A stretch of 64,000 nt of DNA from Eustoma russellianum (lineage: Eukaryota; Streptophyta; Magnoliopsida; Gentianales; Gentianaceae). This document shows, in pieces, positions 54,529 through 64,000 of the stretch. The DNA is taken from the NCBI GenBank assembly GCA_036186865.1, contig AP025065.1:10489106-10553105 (forward strand), given 5' to 3'. The notes beneath the pieces are model-generated. The model did not search any database, had not been told where the DNA came from, and worked only from the letters and a program-made list of their open reading frames with translations. Position 1 is the stretch's first letter. Each line of letters begins with the position of its first letter. A program made the translations under genes and the position numbers.

Positions 54529-57500
54529 TGTAGAAATATGAGGGTTTGAGTGATTTCAAAATAAAGAAATTTGAATATATATATATATATATATAAACGT
54601 TGAGTATATATATATATATACACACACAAGTGTACATGTATGCATGATAACTTGCCTTATTTAGCTTATATATCATGTTGCCATACTAACGAGCCATGAA
54701 GCTTTAAAGCTTACATCATATGGAGAACATTTGTTGAGTTTATACTATTTTCAGGTGCCACAATTAATGAACTAAAGTAGTTCATTAAGTGAAGTACTTA
54801 GTTTAATAAACTAAGTAGTTCATTAAAGGAAGATGCATTTGGAAAAGGCATAAAGGCAACATGGCTATGGAAGGAAAGTCCTCTCCTCCTCCCCACATTC
54901 ATTTCACACGTTTTTATACATATATATATACTATATTTTCAGATTTTTTATAAAAGGCACATACACATGTATTCCAACGTACTACCGACACGTTATATAT
55001 CTTACGTACGTACGTTAACGTCACACCACTATACTTAACTCATATTTATGAGTATATTCAGGTCTTATATCATATGATATAAGATATGGTGATGACAAAT
55101 TAAATACGACACGATAAAAGGTTCTAAACCGAAATTTGTCGTATCGGGCGAATACCGAAACTTCGCCAACGTGTCACGTACTTGCCATAAATGGTCAGCC
55201 CATATACATCAAAAATTGATGGAAATTTCGTGATACACATGGTGTGATTAGCCAAAAATACTTTCCATGTTGGCACACACAAATCATCCCACATTTAGGC
55301 CAAAATGTGAAGATTCCAATTTTATTTTTGTCACATGTTTATGGTACCATTTTAAATCAGCCAAGAGCTGAAATTTAAAATATATATTATATATATTATG
55401 TATAACATAATATATATATCATGTGCAAAAGTCGGAATTTAAATTAGAGAAAAATCGGGTAATCGATAAATATCGAAAATTCGGTTTTCTACGCACATGA
55501 CATGGAACGTTTTTCTTGAACATCATGTGACACGTATCTAGACACTTTATACATATAATATACATCTTAAAGTGTTCTAGAAAATTAAATTAAGGGCTGA
55601 TTGGAATATTACATGTGTGTATTATTAAATGTGCACTATTTTACAAAGTTAGCAAAAATAAAATTCAGCACATGTATATACATATCATAAACGCCTATAC
55701 AGCTGAGATGAAGCACATGTGGAGCCTTGTTGGCATGTTGATTGGTCAAGGATCAATCATACAATGTTGATGAATCAAAGAGAGAAGCTACAAAAGGTAA
55801 GTATTCAACATATACCTCTCTTATGTCACATGCTGAAAATTTCAGCATGTCACACTAGCAATGGCCGAATTCTTAAGGGTTAAGCAAGATAATTTGTCAA
55901 TTTTTCATTAAAGGATAAATCAAAGGAGTTATGGAAATGATTTGAATTGTAGGTAAGGTTATTAAGTGTGATATTTTACATATCACACATGCTGAAATTT
56001 TTCAGCATGTGTGAAGGTGATAGTGGCCGAATATTGTCTCTTTTGGTGTCCAAGTTCATTCTTCATTTGTTAAGCAAGACTTACCATGTATTGTTGATTT
56101 ATTTTAATGAGAAAAATCAAAGTAAATTGGGGATTATCTTGAATAAAAATGGATGTTGCACATGCTGAAAAATTCAGCATGGCAAGAAGCATAATGGCCG
56201 ATTTTCATGTGATGAAAAGAAGGGATTTTTGTGTCTTGCACTTTATGACAAAAATGTGACAATTATGGCATGATTTAATAATTGATTATTTGGCAAATAT
56301 TTAGTGTTTATTTCAGATTTTCCATGTCATCAAATGATGACAACATTGAGCCAATCAAAAGGTGCCAAGTAAGCAATGACTAAATGATGGTCCAATGGAG
56401 TGATGCCAAGTAAGCAAAACATTGTCACCATGATGTCTCACACCCTCTCAAGCACTTAAAAGGAAATTTTCAAGAGGGGGAGAAGCATAGGGATGGACGG
56501 CCAAAGAGTGCTATAAGGAGAAAAGAAGAACAAACAAAAACAACACCAAGACTTGCATTCAAAAGTGATCAAAGTGCCAAAGCTTTCTTCTCCTACACTT
56601 TCTTTCTTTCTTCTCTTGTAAAAAGCCTATTGTATTTTACTTATTTCATTCTTGAATAGGCTTCATAGAAACCACCATTCATTTATCTTTGTACAAGATT
56701 GATCAAGGTGTGATCAATCTTCATTCTTACGAGGTGGTGGTGTTCGTGAGAATTGTACTCACAATACAAGGTTTGTAAAGGGTTGGAGTTAGGTGTAACT
56801 CTATCAACCCTGCGGTAAGGTGTACTGCGTGTGTGAAATTAGTGTGAACCAAGGAAGGTGTTCCTTGAAGAATGGAGTAGGTTGTTTATAACCGAACCAG
56901 TATAAAATTCTTGGTGCAATTTACTTTCAGCATTTACTTTTCAGTTTCTGCACTGTTTATACGTTTTGTTCACGTTCGGAAAAATAGAAAACGATTTCTA
57001 AAAATTATAAAAATTTCCAGAAACATACATAAACGTTCTAGGGTTAATTTGGCACAAGTTTCAACCCTTTTGGACAAGTATAGGTCAGTCAAACATCAAA
57101 AGTTCTGAGACTAGTGCAGTCTGATTTTCAGACTTGCAAAGGTTGAGACTTTGGTGGTATTTGACCTACTTCCCAAAATAATTTTCAAAAACTGTTTCAA
57201 CCCGTTTCAATATAGTGTGTGAGGAGTTATTGGTCAAATTTTCAGATCATTTGGACATTCACAAAAATAGGAATTAATTTTTCAAAACCATCTATCGTTT
57301 CTGGCAGATTTGCACAATCTGAGTGCCAACGGTTTTTGAAGGGGTTAAAGGTTGAATTTTGATTTGAAATTTTTAGGGGACCCTCATAACATCTGAGGCT
57401 AAGTTCTCTCAAAATTTCATAATTTTTGGAGATCTCTAACCTGGTTTTAAAAACGTTTTAAAACAGGTCCTGAAAACAGAATCTGTTTTCAGAACTTGAA

Positions 57501-57588
57501 TTGTTCAAGGTTAAAGAAATTTTAAAAAGCACACTTTCCGCACCATCTATTCAACCCCCCCTTCTAGTGGTGCCTTGCAGATACTACA
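54529..57588 (+). repeat. S2 3' LTR
   Basis: 3060 bp, nearly identical to the 5' LTR but with shorter AT repeats. The terminal bases are ATACTACA here against ATCCTACA in the 5' LTR. It contains TCTTATATCATATGATATAAGA without its outer ends at 55063-55084 and a 15-bp inverted repeat at 55983-56014. Confidence 0.94.
55828..56200 (+). repeat. Three palindrome + GGCCGA modules in S2 3' LTR
   Basis: The dyads are at 55828-55850 (ACATGCTGAAA arms), 55983-56014 (TCACACATGCTGAAA arms, 15 bp perfect) and 56161-56181 (CATGCTGAA arms). They are spaced about 160-170 bp apart. Each has TGGCCGA 15-20 bp downstream. They lie upstream of the putative TATA box. Confidence 0.88.
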
Positions 57589-57593
57589 CTAAA
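57589..57593. repeat. Target site duplication of S2 (CTAAA), right copy
   Basis: Directly after the terminal CTACA of the S2 3' LTR. Confidence 0.93.
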
Positions 57594-58513
57594 TATTGTA
57601 CAGGCTTTGAATATACCACCCACACTCATTCATTGTTGTAAAAGGTTGATCAAGGTGTGATCAAACCTTCATTCAGTCGGTGGTGGTGTCCGTGATTCGT
57701 TTGCTCGATTGTATTGTTTGTAAAAGGGTGGAGTTAGTGTGTAACTCCAGTCACCCTTGTGGTAAGGTGTTTTTGGTGTTTAGTGATAACCGAGGAAGGG
57801 GTTCTCGAATACTGGAGTAGGTTTTGTTAACCGAACCAGTATAAAATTCTTGGTGTTCTTACTTTTCATCACTTTACTTTCAGTTTTCAGTTTTTGCATC
57901 ATCTTTATTGAAACGAAAAAAATAGCAAACGATTTTCAAAAATTCCAAAATTTTCCAAAAACATAGCCACATGTCCTATATTTCATTTTTTATAAGTTTC
58001 ACCTCATTTGAATAAGTCAGTCAAGCATTAATAGTTCTGAGACTAGTACAATCTGATTTTCAAACTTGCAAAGGTTGAGAACATCAACGTATTTGACATA
58101 CTTGCCAAAGAATTTTGAAAAACTGTTTCAACCCTTTAAAGTACATATCCTAAGGGTCATTCCATAAAAGTTTCAGATCATTTGAGTTGTAAATTAATAG
58201 GAATAAAATTTTCATTTTGAGGAAGAGTTTCTAGTAGATTTACACAATCTCAGTAAAAACATTTTTTAAGGTCTTATACTTTTAATTTTAATCTGGAATT
58301 TTTATGACACATACATAACATCTGAAAGTACTTTGTCACCAAATTTCACGATTTTTGGAGGTCTAGAACTTGGTCATTAAATTAATCCAATACAGGGTCT
58401 GAAAACTGAAACTTTTTTCAGAAGTGAGGTTTTTGGTTCAAAAGTTTTTAAAAACCAAAATTTCCGCACCCACTATTCAACCCCCCTTATAATGGTGCTA
58501 TATAGGTCCTACA
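57594..58513 (+). repeat. S3 3' LTR, second part
   Basis: Continues the S3 LTR after S2, aligning with about 41017-41890, and ends AGGTCCTACA. Confidence 0.92.
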
Positions 58514-58518
58514 CCACA
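58514..58518. repeat. Target site duplication of S3 (CCACA), right copy
   Basis: Exact copy of 39259-39263 after the S3 3' LTR. Confidence 0.92.
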
Positions 58519-59610
58519 TTCCATAGAAAGAGTGATGCAGAGGCATATTTTGAATGGGAGAAAAAGGTAGATCTCATATACTCCTATACAAATTATACTG
58601 ATTTGACTAAAGTGTGGTATGTAGCTATAGAGTTTGCAGATTATGTCTTAATTTTGTGGGATCAACTACACAACGTAAGGAGAAGAACCAGACAAGCACC
58701 AATCTCTACTTGGGAAGAAATGAAAATTGAGATGAGAAAAGAATTCATTCCTTCAAACTATGAAAAAACCATCTACCAAAACTTGCAAAAACTCACTCAA
58801 GGAAGCCGAAGTGTATATGAGTATTTCAAAGAGTTAGAGATCTTATTCATAAGAGCTAACCTTGAAAAACCAGAGGAAGCTACCATGGCTAGGTTCCTAT
58901 CTGGATTGAATAAGAAAATTGCAAACAGAGTTGAACTTACCACATATATTGATATGACTTCCATGGTTCATAAAGCTGAAAAGATTTAGAGACAACTTAA
59001 GGTAAAACCCTTTACATTTAGTTTATCTTTTTGAGCTAATTCTTCATCCCATCCAAGAATGTCGCCTAGGACAAATCAATGCACAAGTTTCAGGCCTATT
59101 GCACCTCAAGGCCGTGGGTTCCAAGGCAATGCTCAACCAAATCAAAGACCACCTCAACAAAACTTGGACAAAGGGAAAAACAAGGTTGAAGGTATTTCTA
59201 ATTCCACTACTAGATTTAGAGACATTCAAATGCTTTAAATGTTTAGGTAAAGGTCATTTTGCAAATCAATGTCACAATCCTAAATGTATCATCTTCATTG
59301 AAGAGTCTAATGAATATTATCCTAACGATGAGGAAGAGGAACATGTTAATGTTGAGGAATATCATGATGAAAATGAGGAAAGTGTGAGTGAGGATGAAGA
59401 ACTTGCATCAAAAGAATTCTTGGTTGTTAGAAGAGCTCTTAATGCATATGTTAAGATTGATGAACAAGATCAACACAGAGACAACATTTTTCATATCCAT
59501 TACATGGTTAAAGGGAAAGTTTGTACTTTGATTACTGACTCTGGATCATGTACTAATTTGACTCGTTGGAAAACTCGATTTGCCATTACTGAACCACCCA
59601 CACCCTCATA
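58519..59610 (+). pseudogene. G2 gag C-part and start of protease
   Basis: F-H-x-K-x-D-A-E-A-Y-x-E-W-E begins the classic Gypsy gag retrotrans_gag-like domain. TAG at 58987-58989 fits CAG-to-TAG. A frame change near 59090 is followed by an N/Q/P-rich linker and a zinc knuckle C-F-K-C-x4-H-x4-C near 59230-59271. An acidic stretch follows. Protease is marked by L-I-T-D-S-G-S-C-T-N, after which the frame is lost. Confidence 0.85.
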
Positions 59611-60237
59611 AACTATCTTGGTTGAATGATTGTAGAGAAGTGAGTGTTAGCAAACAAGTTTTGATCTCATTGTCTATTGGTGGGTATAAAAAGATATCTT
59701 ATGTGATGTAGCTCCTATGCATGCAAGTCATATCCTTTTAGATAGACCATGGAAGTTTGATAAGAAAGTTACTTATGATGGATACTTGAATAGGTATCCA
59801 TTCAGGTTTAACAATAAGTTGTTTAAGTTACATACATTACCCTCACACAAGGTATTTGAAGATCAAAAGAGAATGTGTAAGAAAAGGAATGATCCTAAGG
59901 AGAATGAGGCAGAAAAGAAATTTCTAGAGTGTATTAAGAGTGAAAGAAAGAAAAATGAGTCTAAAGGCAAAGAGATAGTAAACATTGATGAAGGCAAATC
60001 TCAAAAGAAATTTTCTTTCTTTGCCAAACCAATTGAAGTGTCACATGCCATAAACTCAAAGAGAATTGTCTATGTTTTGATGTTTAAGGAATCTCTGTTT
60101 TCTATGAGTGACTTACCCTCCATTTTCCCAGTAGAGTTGTAGCTTTGCTTGATGAGTTTTTAGGGTTGTTTCCTGAAGAACAACCTTCCGGTTTTTCTCC
60201 TTTAAGAGGAATCGAGTACCAAATAGACTTCATACCT
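59611..60237 (+). pseudogene. G2 protease end, linker and first RT residues
   Basis: S-I-G-G-Y then, after a small deletion near 59700, M-H-A-S-H-I-L-L-x-R-P-W and Y-D-G-x-x-N-R-Y, typical of the region between protease and RT in one group of plant Gypsy elements. A Lys/Glu-rich linker leads to P-S-G-F-S-P-L-R-G-I-E and Q-I-D-F-I-P at the start of RT. There G3 is inserted at 60238. A frame change lies near 60140. Confidence 0.83.
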
Positions 60238-60929
60238 TGTACTGCCCCGGCCCGGACAGCGGACCCGAACCGGTGCACCCGTCGTAGCTTACTGAGAGGA
60301 CTACAAGACGTCTCATCTCTCGAATACACATCATCAATGATGTAAGAGAGTAAGCACGGAAACATGTGTCAAATAAATCTAAACCATCAAATCCGTACAT
60401 CAAGATATAATGTGATTACAAAAGATTGTTCGTGGTCGCAGCCAACTAAATACTTAAGTGGATAAAAGAGAAGTTTAAACATCCCAACATGACAAAGGCA
60501 TATCCCAAGAAGCTCTACTCATCCCATTCGGCCCACTCGTCATCGTCCTCAATGTATATCATATCATACTCAGCCCTATCTGCGAGACAACGAGTATAAC
60601 TCTTAGCGAAAAACGCTAGCAAGTAACCCGCTTATAAGAGATACGGGATCAACATATGGCAATACATGAGTAATATCTATATCAAGGGATAATGGGGCAC
60701 ATGTCTTGTATAATTTAAAGATCACAAGTTGCCAGCACAACAGAAACAAAGAACATCAACAAATAAGTACTAAACAGTTCAATAACAAAACACTTACGAG
60801 TCAATCATACCAAAACAACTCACGTGATGCATGACAATTCAAAATATGCACTACACTACACAAACCCAAATGATTATGCTTCACTTTTCGAAAACAGTGC
60901 AATGCATGTCATAATGTCCGGTCACATAA

Positions 60930-61140
60930 CTTTATACCCTGTGATGGGCCACAGCTTGTCTTTATACCCTGTGACGCACCACAACTTAACTTTAAACCCT
61001 GTAATGTTCCACAGTTGTCTTTATACCCTGTGTCACATTACAGCTCACTTTATACCCTGTGATGGTTACAGCTTGTCTTTATACCCTGTAACGCATCACA
61101 TCTCATTTTGCAAACTTTATACCCTGTGCCAAGGCACAGC
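60930..61140. repeat. Tandem hairpin repeat array in G3 LTR
   Basis: Seven units begin CTTTATACCCTGTG or a variant and end in CACAGC or a variant, with period about 27-36 bp. The last has the perfect dyad CTGTGCC/GGCACAG (AA loop), the first CTGTG/CACAG. Other units keep pairing through matched or wobble changes. Confidence 0.85.
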
Positions 61141-61499
61141 TCTTGTCAAATCGTAATGCAAATGCAAGTGACATGATGCAAAAATGCACAACCAACATAT
61201 CATACAATCACTCGAGGCTAATCTCATTATACAAGGGATGAGGTAGACACCCTCACATGATACATTTGAACCTTATCAAAGCCTCAAACATTCATCCTTA
61301 ACCCCTTAGTTCATTCACGCTTAACTCCAATTCAAATACCCCACGAAGTCTTCACCGTTGATTCACCATCCTAGGTCGTATTCCCAAGACTTACACTACC
61401 ACAATCAGGTCCTAAGAAGCTCTAGGGTCAACCAATTGGTCCTCTGGCTTCCCTTTCTCTTCTTCTATTTTTCCACAAAACTGGTTGACATCATACACT

Positions 61500-61720
61500 A
61501 CATCGATCGATCGAAGTGACTTCATACCCTCACATCGATCGATTGATGTCCATCAGAATACTTTCTGCCTCACATCATACCCTACATCGATTGACGATGT
61601 CCATCAGAATACATTCTGCCTCACATCATACCCTACATCGATCGATCGAAGTGACTTCATACCCTTACATCGATCGATCGATGTCACATCATACCCTACA
61701 TCGATCGATCGATGTCTACG
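61500..61720. repeat. CGATCGAT palindrome cluster in G3 LTR
   Basis: Six copies of ACATCGATCGATCGATGT or variants such as ACATCGATCGATCGAAGT lie between CATACCC and CAGAATACATTCTGCC spacers. It is the same motif as in the C1 LTRs. Confidence 0.85.
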
Positions 61721-62331
61721 ATTCCAGAAAAGAAACTCTGCGATTTCTGCAGAAACTGCAGAACCAAAACTCCAATCGATCCCAAACTTCATCCCAATCA
61801 TTCCAGGCCTAATCCCTGCTTTAATCTCATGCTTAATCCATCAACTCAACACTACACACATACCAATCACAGGTTCAAGTCTAAAACTCAAATAATCCAC
61901 CAAAATAAACCAAAAAATCCTATCTCTCACTCCCTTCTCCCCTCAACCAAAAATAGCAACAAATAGAGGGTTCAAGGGATTGGGGTTTGCAAGATTTCAC
62001 GTAATGAACAATAAGAAAACGATTTTCAACATATAGTGGTCAAAACCTCTAATCCATAACACGTAAATCACATATAGATCAACAAAGAGAAACTACTACA
62101 TGGTAATCCACTTTGATATCAAAATAGGCCTTTTTCTTTCGCAAACCGTAGGAACTCATAAGATGATTACTTGCCTTTGATTACTAGAAGACGGTTTGAA
62201 GAACGGACAAAGATCGAATTGGTTCTTGAAGAGTTCTTCACCTAGGGTTGGAGAAGAGAAAAGTCGCCTATGGAGAAGAGGGGGAGGACGTCGGTTTCTC
62301 TGAATGAATAAAGAAACTGACGTTCTGTCAG

Positions 62332-62339
62332 TTTTAATA
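62332..62339 (-). promoter_or_regulatory. Putative TATA box of G3 LTR
   Basis: TATTAAAA on minus, about 165 bp from the visible end of the LTR, followed by a pyrimidine-rich 5'-UTR-like stretch. Weak evidence. Confidence 0.35.
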
Positions 62340-62503
62340 TGGGTAGGGGTGAAATTGGAATTTCTAAATTAAATTCTATTATTTAATTCCCTCAATAAAT
62401 ACCAATTAATTATAATATTTAAATTCTTAATTTAATACTATTAATTACCATTAATTTCATTTAACTTCCATTTATCCTTTAATTATTCTACGGAGGGTGC
62501 GGA

Positions 62504-64000
62504 TGTAGCGCCCCGCACCCGGCCTCGTCCGGATACTGTCCACCCACCGTACTTCACTAAGGAGAGTACAAAGCGTCGTACATAACATGCGAAAATCCAT
62601 AACATAAGCCATGGACTCCCATGCTAACATTTAACATGGTAGTAAAATTTAGGCAGAATTAAAACTTTTCAAATTAAACATGCATTACGAAATAACTAAG
62701 TCCCCAAAGTAGCAGTCTCACAAAAGTCATAGACAAATTCCACAGAGTTCACACATAGTCATAATACAAACATCTCAGCAGCACAAAAGTCCTTAAGCTT
62801 AGCTCCCTTCATATCTCCTCGCCTATGGATATGGTACCCTCGGCTCATCTTCGATCCATTCTATCTTGGCATTATCTGAGGGGAAAAATAAAGTGTGAGT
62901 GATAAAAATCACCCAGCAAAAATACAATAAACGACCATGAAATACATAAAGAATTATAACATGAATGTAGTAACGTGAAAACTTTAAGTAATAACTCATA
63001 CCTGTCTTAAGTTCTGAAGTCAACTGACGGTATAGCCTAAGCATAATTCTAGATACTGCTAATCACTATTAGCGTATTAAGTCCTTAACTGTATCATACA
63101 ACATGTTAGCGTGATCATGAGTTATGCAATATGCAATGCGTGATGTCATGTCATGTCAAAACATCATTTTGGTCCCATAAAATAACGTGTCATAAAAACG
63201 GAGTGTTAGATCAATTAACCCCGGATCTGAGCGGGTCCAGAAAAGATATCAGATCAATTAACCCCGGATCTGAACGGGTCCAGAACAAATATCAGATCAA
63301 TTAACCCCGGATCTGAACGGGTCCAGAACATGTAACAGACCAATTAACCCCGGGTCTGAACGGGTCCAGAACATATCATGTCAACAGACCAATTAACCCC
63401 GGGTCTGGAGTTGGGTTAGTCTCATGCTTGGCCGGCAAAGGAATCATGAAGCTTTTTAAAACATGGGACCGTAAAATTTTTATGCATAACAAAAACATAG
63501 TCGCTTTTAAAACTTACTTGCATAAGTAAATTCCATAAAATCGATTTCATGATCATGCATGATACATGCAGTGATATGCAATGCAAGTCATGGCTTGAAA
63601 TAACATATTAACCTGCATGGTTCGGACTTAGAGAATCCTTAAAATTCCTATGTCGTACTCATAAGCGGATAAATTAACCACATTTAATGTATTTCCTTGT
63701 TCAGCCTAGATTTCAGCTTTAGTACATCAACTTTGCATCCGTGATTACCCTCCAAAATGTTAGGGTTAACCTAAATAACTTTCGTGACTTATTCCTATGT
63801 GTCTCGAGGATTTTTCATAAACTTTTCAGATTAAATTGATAATCATAAGGGCTCATTTAATTACTTTTCTTAAACGGTTTAAGTGCTGAAACTGATCTGA
63901 CCAATTTCACTAAAAATTTAATTGCGGCGAATCCGTAATTCGTTTTCCAGAAATTCCAACTTTCTCAAGTCATAAACATGTGGAAATAGTATCCTACCGA
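62504..64000 (-). repeat. G4: LTR of a further G1-related Gypsy element, cut by window end
   Basis: Starts TGTAGCGCCCCGC like G1, with the shared block CACCC(A)CCGTA...TCACTAAGGAGAGTACAAAGCGTCG. It sits in or next to the U3 of G3, so it is probably nested in it. It contains a GAGTGAT/ATCAC dyad near 62897-62913 and the tandem array at 63206-63408. The rest is outside the window. Confidence 0.72.
63206..63408. repeat. Tandem hairpin repeat array in G4 LTR
   Basis: Five units of about 46-55 bp have the core AATTAACCCC between inverted arms. Units 1-3 use (C)AGATC/GATCT(G); units 4-5 use CAGACC/GGTCTG. Both arms change together. Confidence 0.9.

Larger units (their letters stand above)
46053..57588 (+). 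mobile_element. S2: young, structurally complete Sirevirus-like Copia element
   Basis: 11.5 kb: 5' LTR 46053-49150, PBS 49153-49164, gag, pol, polypurine-tract array, 3' LTR 54529-57588, and perfect CTAAA duplications. The LTRs differ at few positions apart from AT-repeat length. Both large frames are open and all catalytic motifs are present. The one obstacle is the gag/pol junction, which has a stop and a frame offset. S1, elsewhere in the window, is a close relative. Confidence 0.95.
39264..58513 (+). mobile_element. S3: non-autonomous, gag-only Sirevirus-like element, split by S2
   Basis: 5' LTR 39264-41890, degenerate PBS, a gag pseudogene, polypurine-tract array, and a 3' LTR in two parts (44162-46052 and 57594-58513) around S2. 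TSD is CCACA. No protease, integrase, RT or RNase H lies between the gag stop (43877) and the polypurine tracts. LTR palindromes, gag motifs and tract array are the same kinds as in S1/S2 but diverged. It would depend on another element's enzymes. Confidence 0.9.
60238..62503 (-). repeat. G3: LTR of a G1-related Gypsy element
   Basis: Begins TGTACTGCCCCGGCCC on plus and shares with the G1 LTR end the block around GTGCACCCGTCGTA...ACTGAGAGGACTACAA. By analogy the element is on minus, and this is its leftmost (3') LTR or a solo LTR. It includes a tandem hairpin array (60930-61140), a CGATCGAT cluster (61500-61720) and a TATA-like TATTAAAA near 62339-62332 (minus). Its far end is not clear, as G4 starts at 62504 without a preceding CA. 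Confidence 0.7.
7962..64000 (+). mobile_element. G2: Ty3/Gypsy element, host of most nested insertions
   Basis: The pieces of one plus-strand element are 7962-8083, 36217-39263, 58519-60237 and probably sequence beyond the window. They hold a 5' LTR starting TGATGAGG and ending GTATCA, a primer binding site, a 1.5-kb leader, gag, a zinc knuckle, protease and the first part of RT. Removing G1 (with one GGGGG) and S3 (with one CCACA) rejoins the pieces cleanly. G3 cuts it in RT at 60238, so integrase and the 3' LTR are not visible here. Several stops and frame breaks show it is old. Confidence 0.85.

Noticed and set aside
63206..63408. Regular repeats resembling a CRISPR array
   Set aside because: Plant nuclear LTR context; units are contiguous hairpin repeats without unique equal-length spacers and no cas genes.

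Overview
This window looks like repeat-rich plant nuclear DNA. It is AT-rich and I found no host gene. Almost every base belongs to LTR retrotransposons inserted into one another. Ty1/Copia and Ty3/Gypsy polyproteins, initiator-Met-type primer binding sites, TG...CA LTRs and 5-bp target site duplications (TSDs) are directly visible. The elements are labelled here C1 (Copia), S1-S3 (Copia, Sirevirus-like), T3 (Copia), G1 (Ty3/Gypsy chromovirus), G2 (Ty3/Gypsy) and G3/G4 (LTRs related to G1). The species cannot be named from this sequence.

Layout: bases 1-143 and 6315-7961 are older flanking sequence split by C1 (144-6314, minus strand, TSD AACTG). G2 (plus strand) starts at 7962 with its 5' LTR. 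G1 (8084-36211, minus, TSD GGGGG) sits inside that LTR. Inside G1's left LTR lie S1 (9171-19407, minus) and T3 (20308-27508, plus). G2 resumes with the rest of its LTR, PBS, leader and gag (36212-39263). It is broken again by S3 (39264-58513, plus, TSD CCACA), a gag-only Sirevirus-like element whose 3' LTR contains the young element S2 (46053-57588, plus, TSD CTAAA). G2 continues with gag, protease and the first RT residues (58519-60237). It is then cut by LTR G3 (60238), which in turn appears to be cut by LTR G4 (62504 to the window end). Nesting is three levels below G2 on the G1 and S3 branches, counting G2 as level one.

How the parts work: each autonomous element would encode gag, protease, integrase, reverse transcriptase and RNase H, with the integrase before RT in Copia and after RNase H in Gypsy. 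S2 is the only one with long intact gag and pol frames and all catalytic residues. The others carry stops, frameshifts or lost catalytic residues, and many of the stops fit C-to-T decay. S3 has lost pol entirely and could only have moved with help.

The most unusual points are: (1) three short GT-AG insertions in the G1 gag-pol that behave like introns; (2) a gag/pol junction in S1 and S2 with a stop plus a one-base frame offset, explainable by recoding or by a 91-nt intron; (3) a tiny TRIM/SMART-like element spliced into S1 exactly at the shared primer binding site; (4) family-specific hairpin arrays with paired changes at the same position of the G1, G3 and G4 LTRs; (5) an identical CGATCGAT palindrome motif in LTRs of a Copia and a Gypsy element; (6) a 14-bp complementarity around the C1 LTR border in place of a normal primer site.
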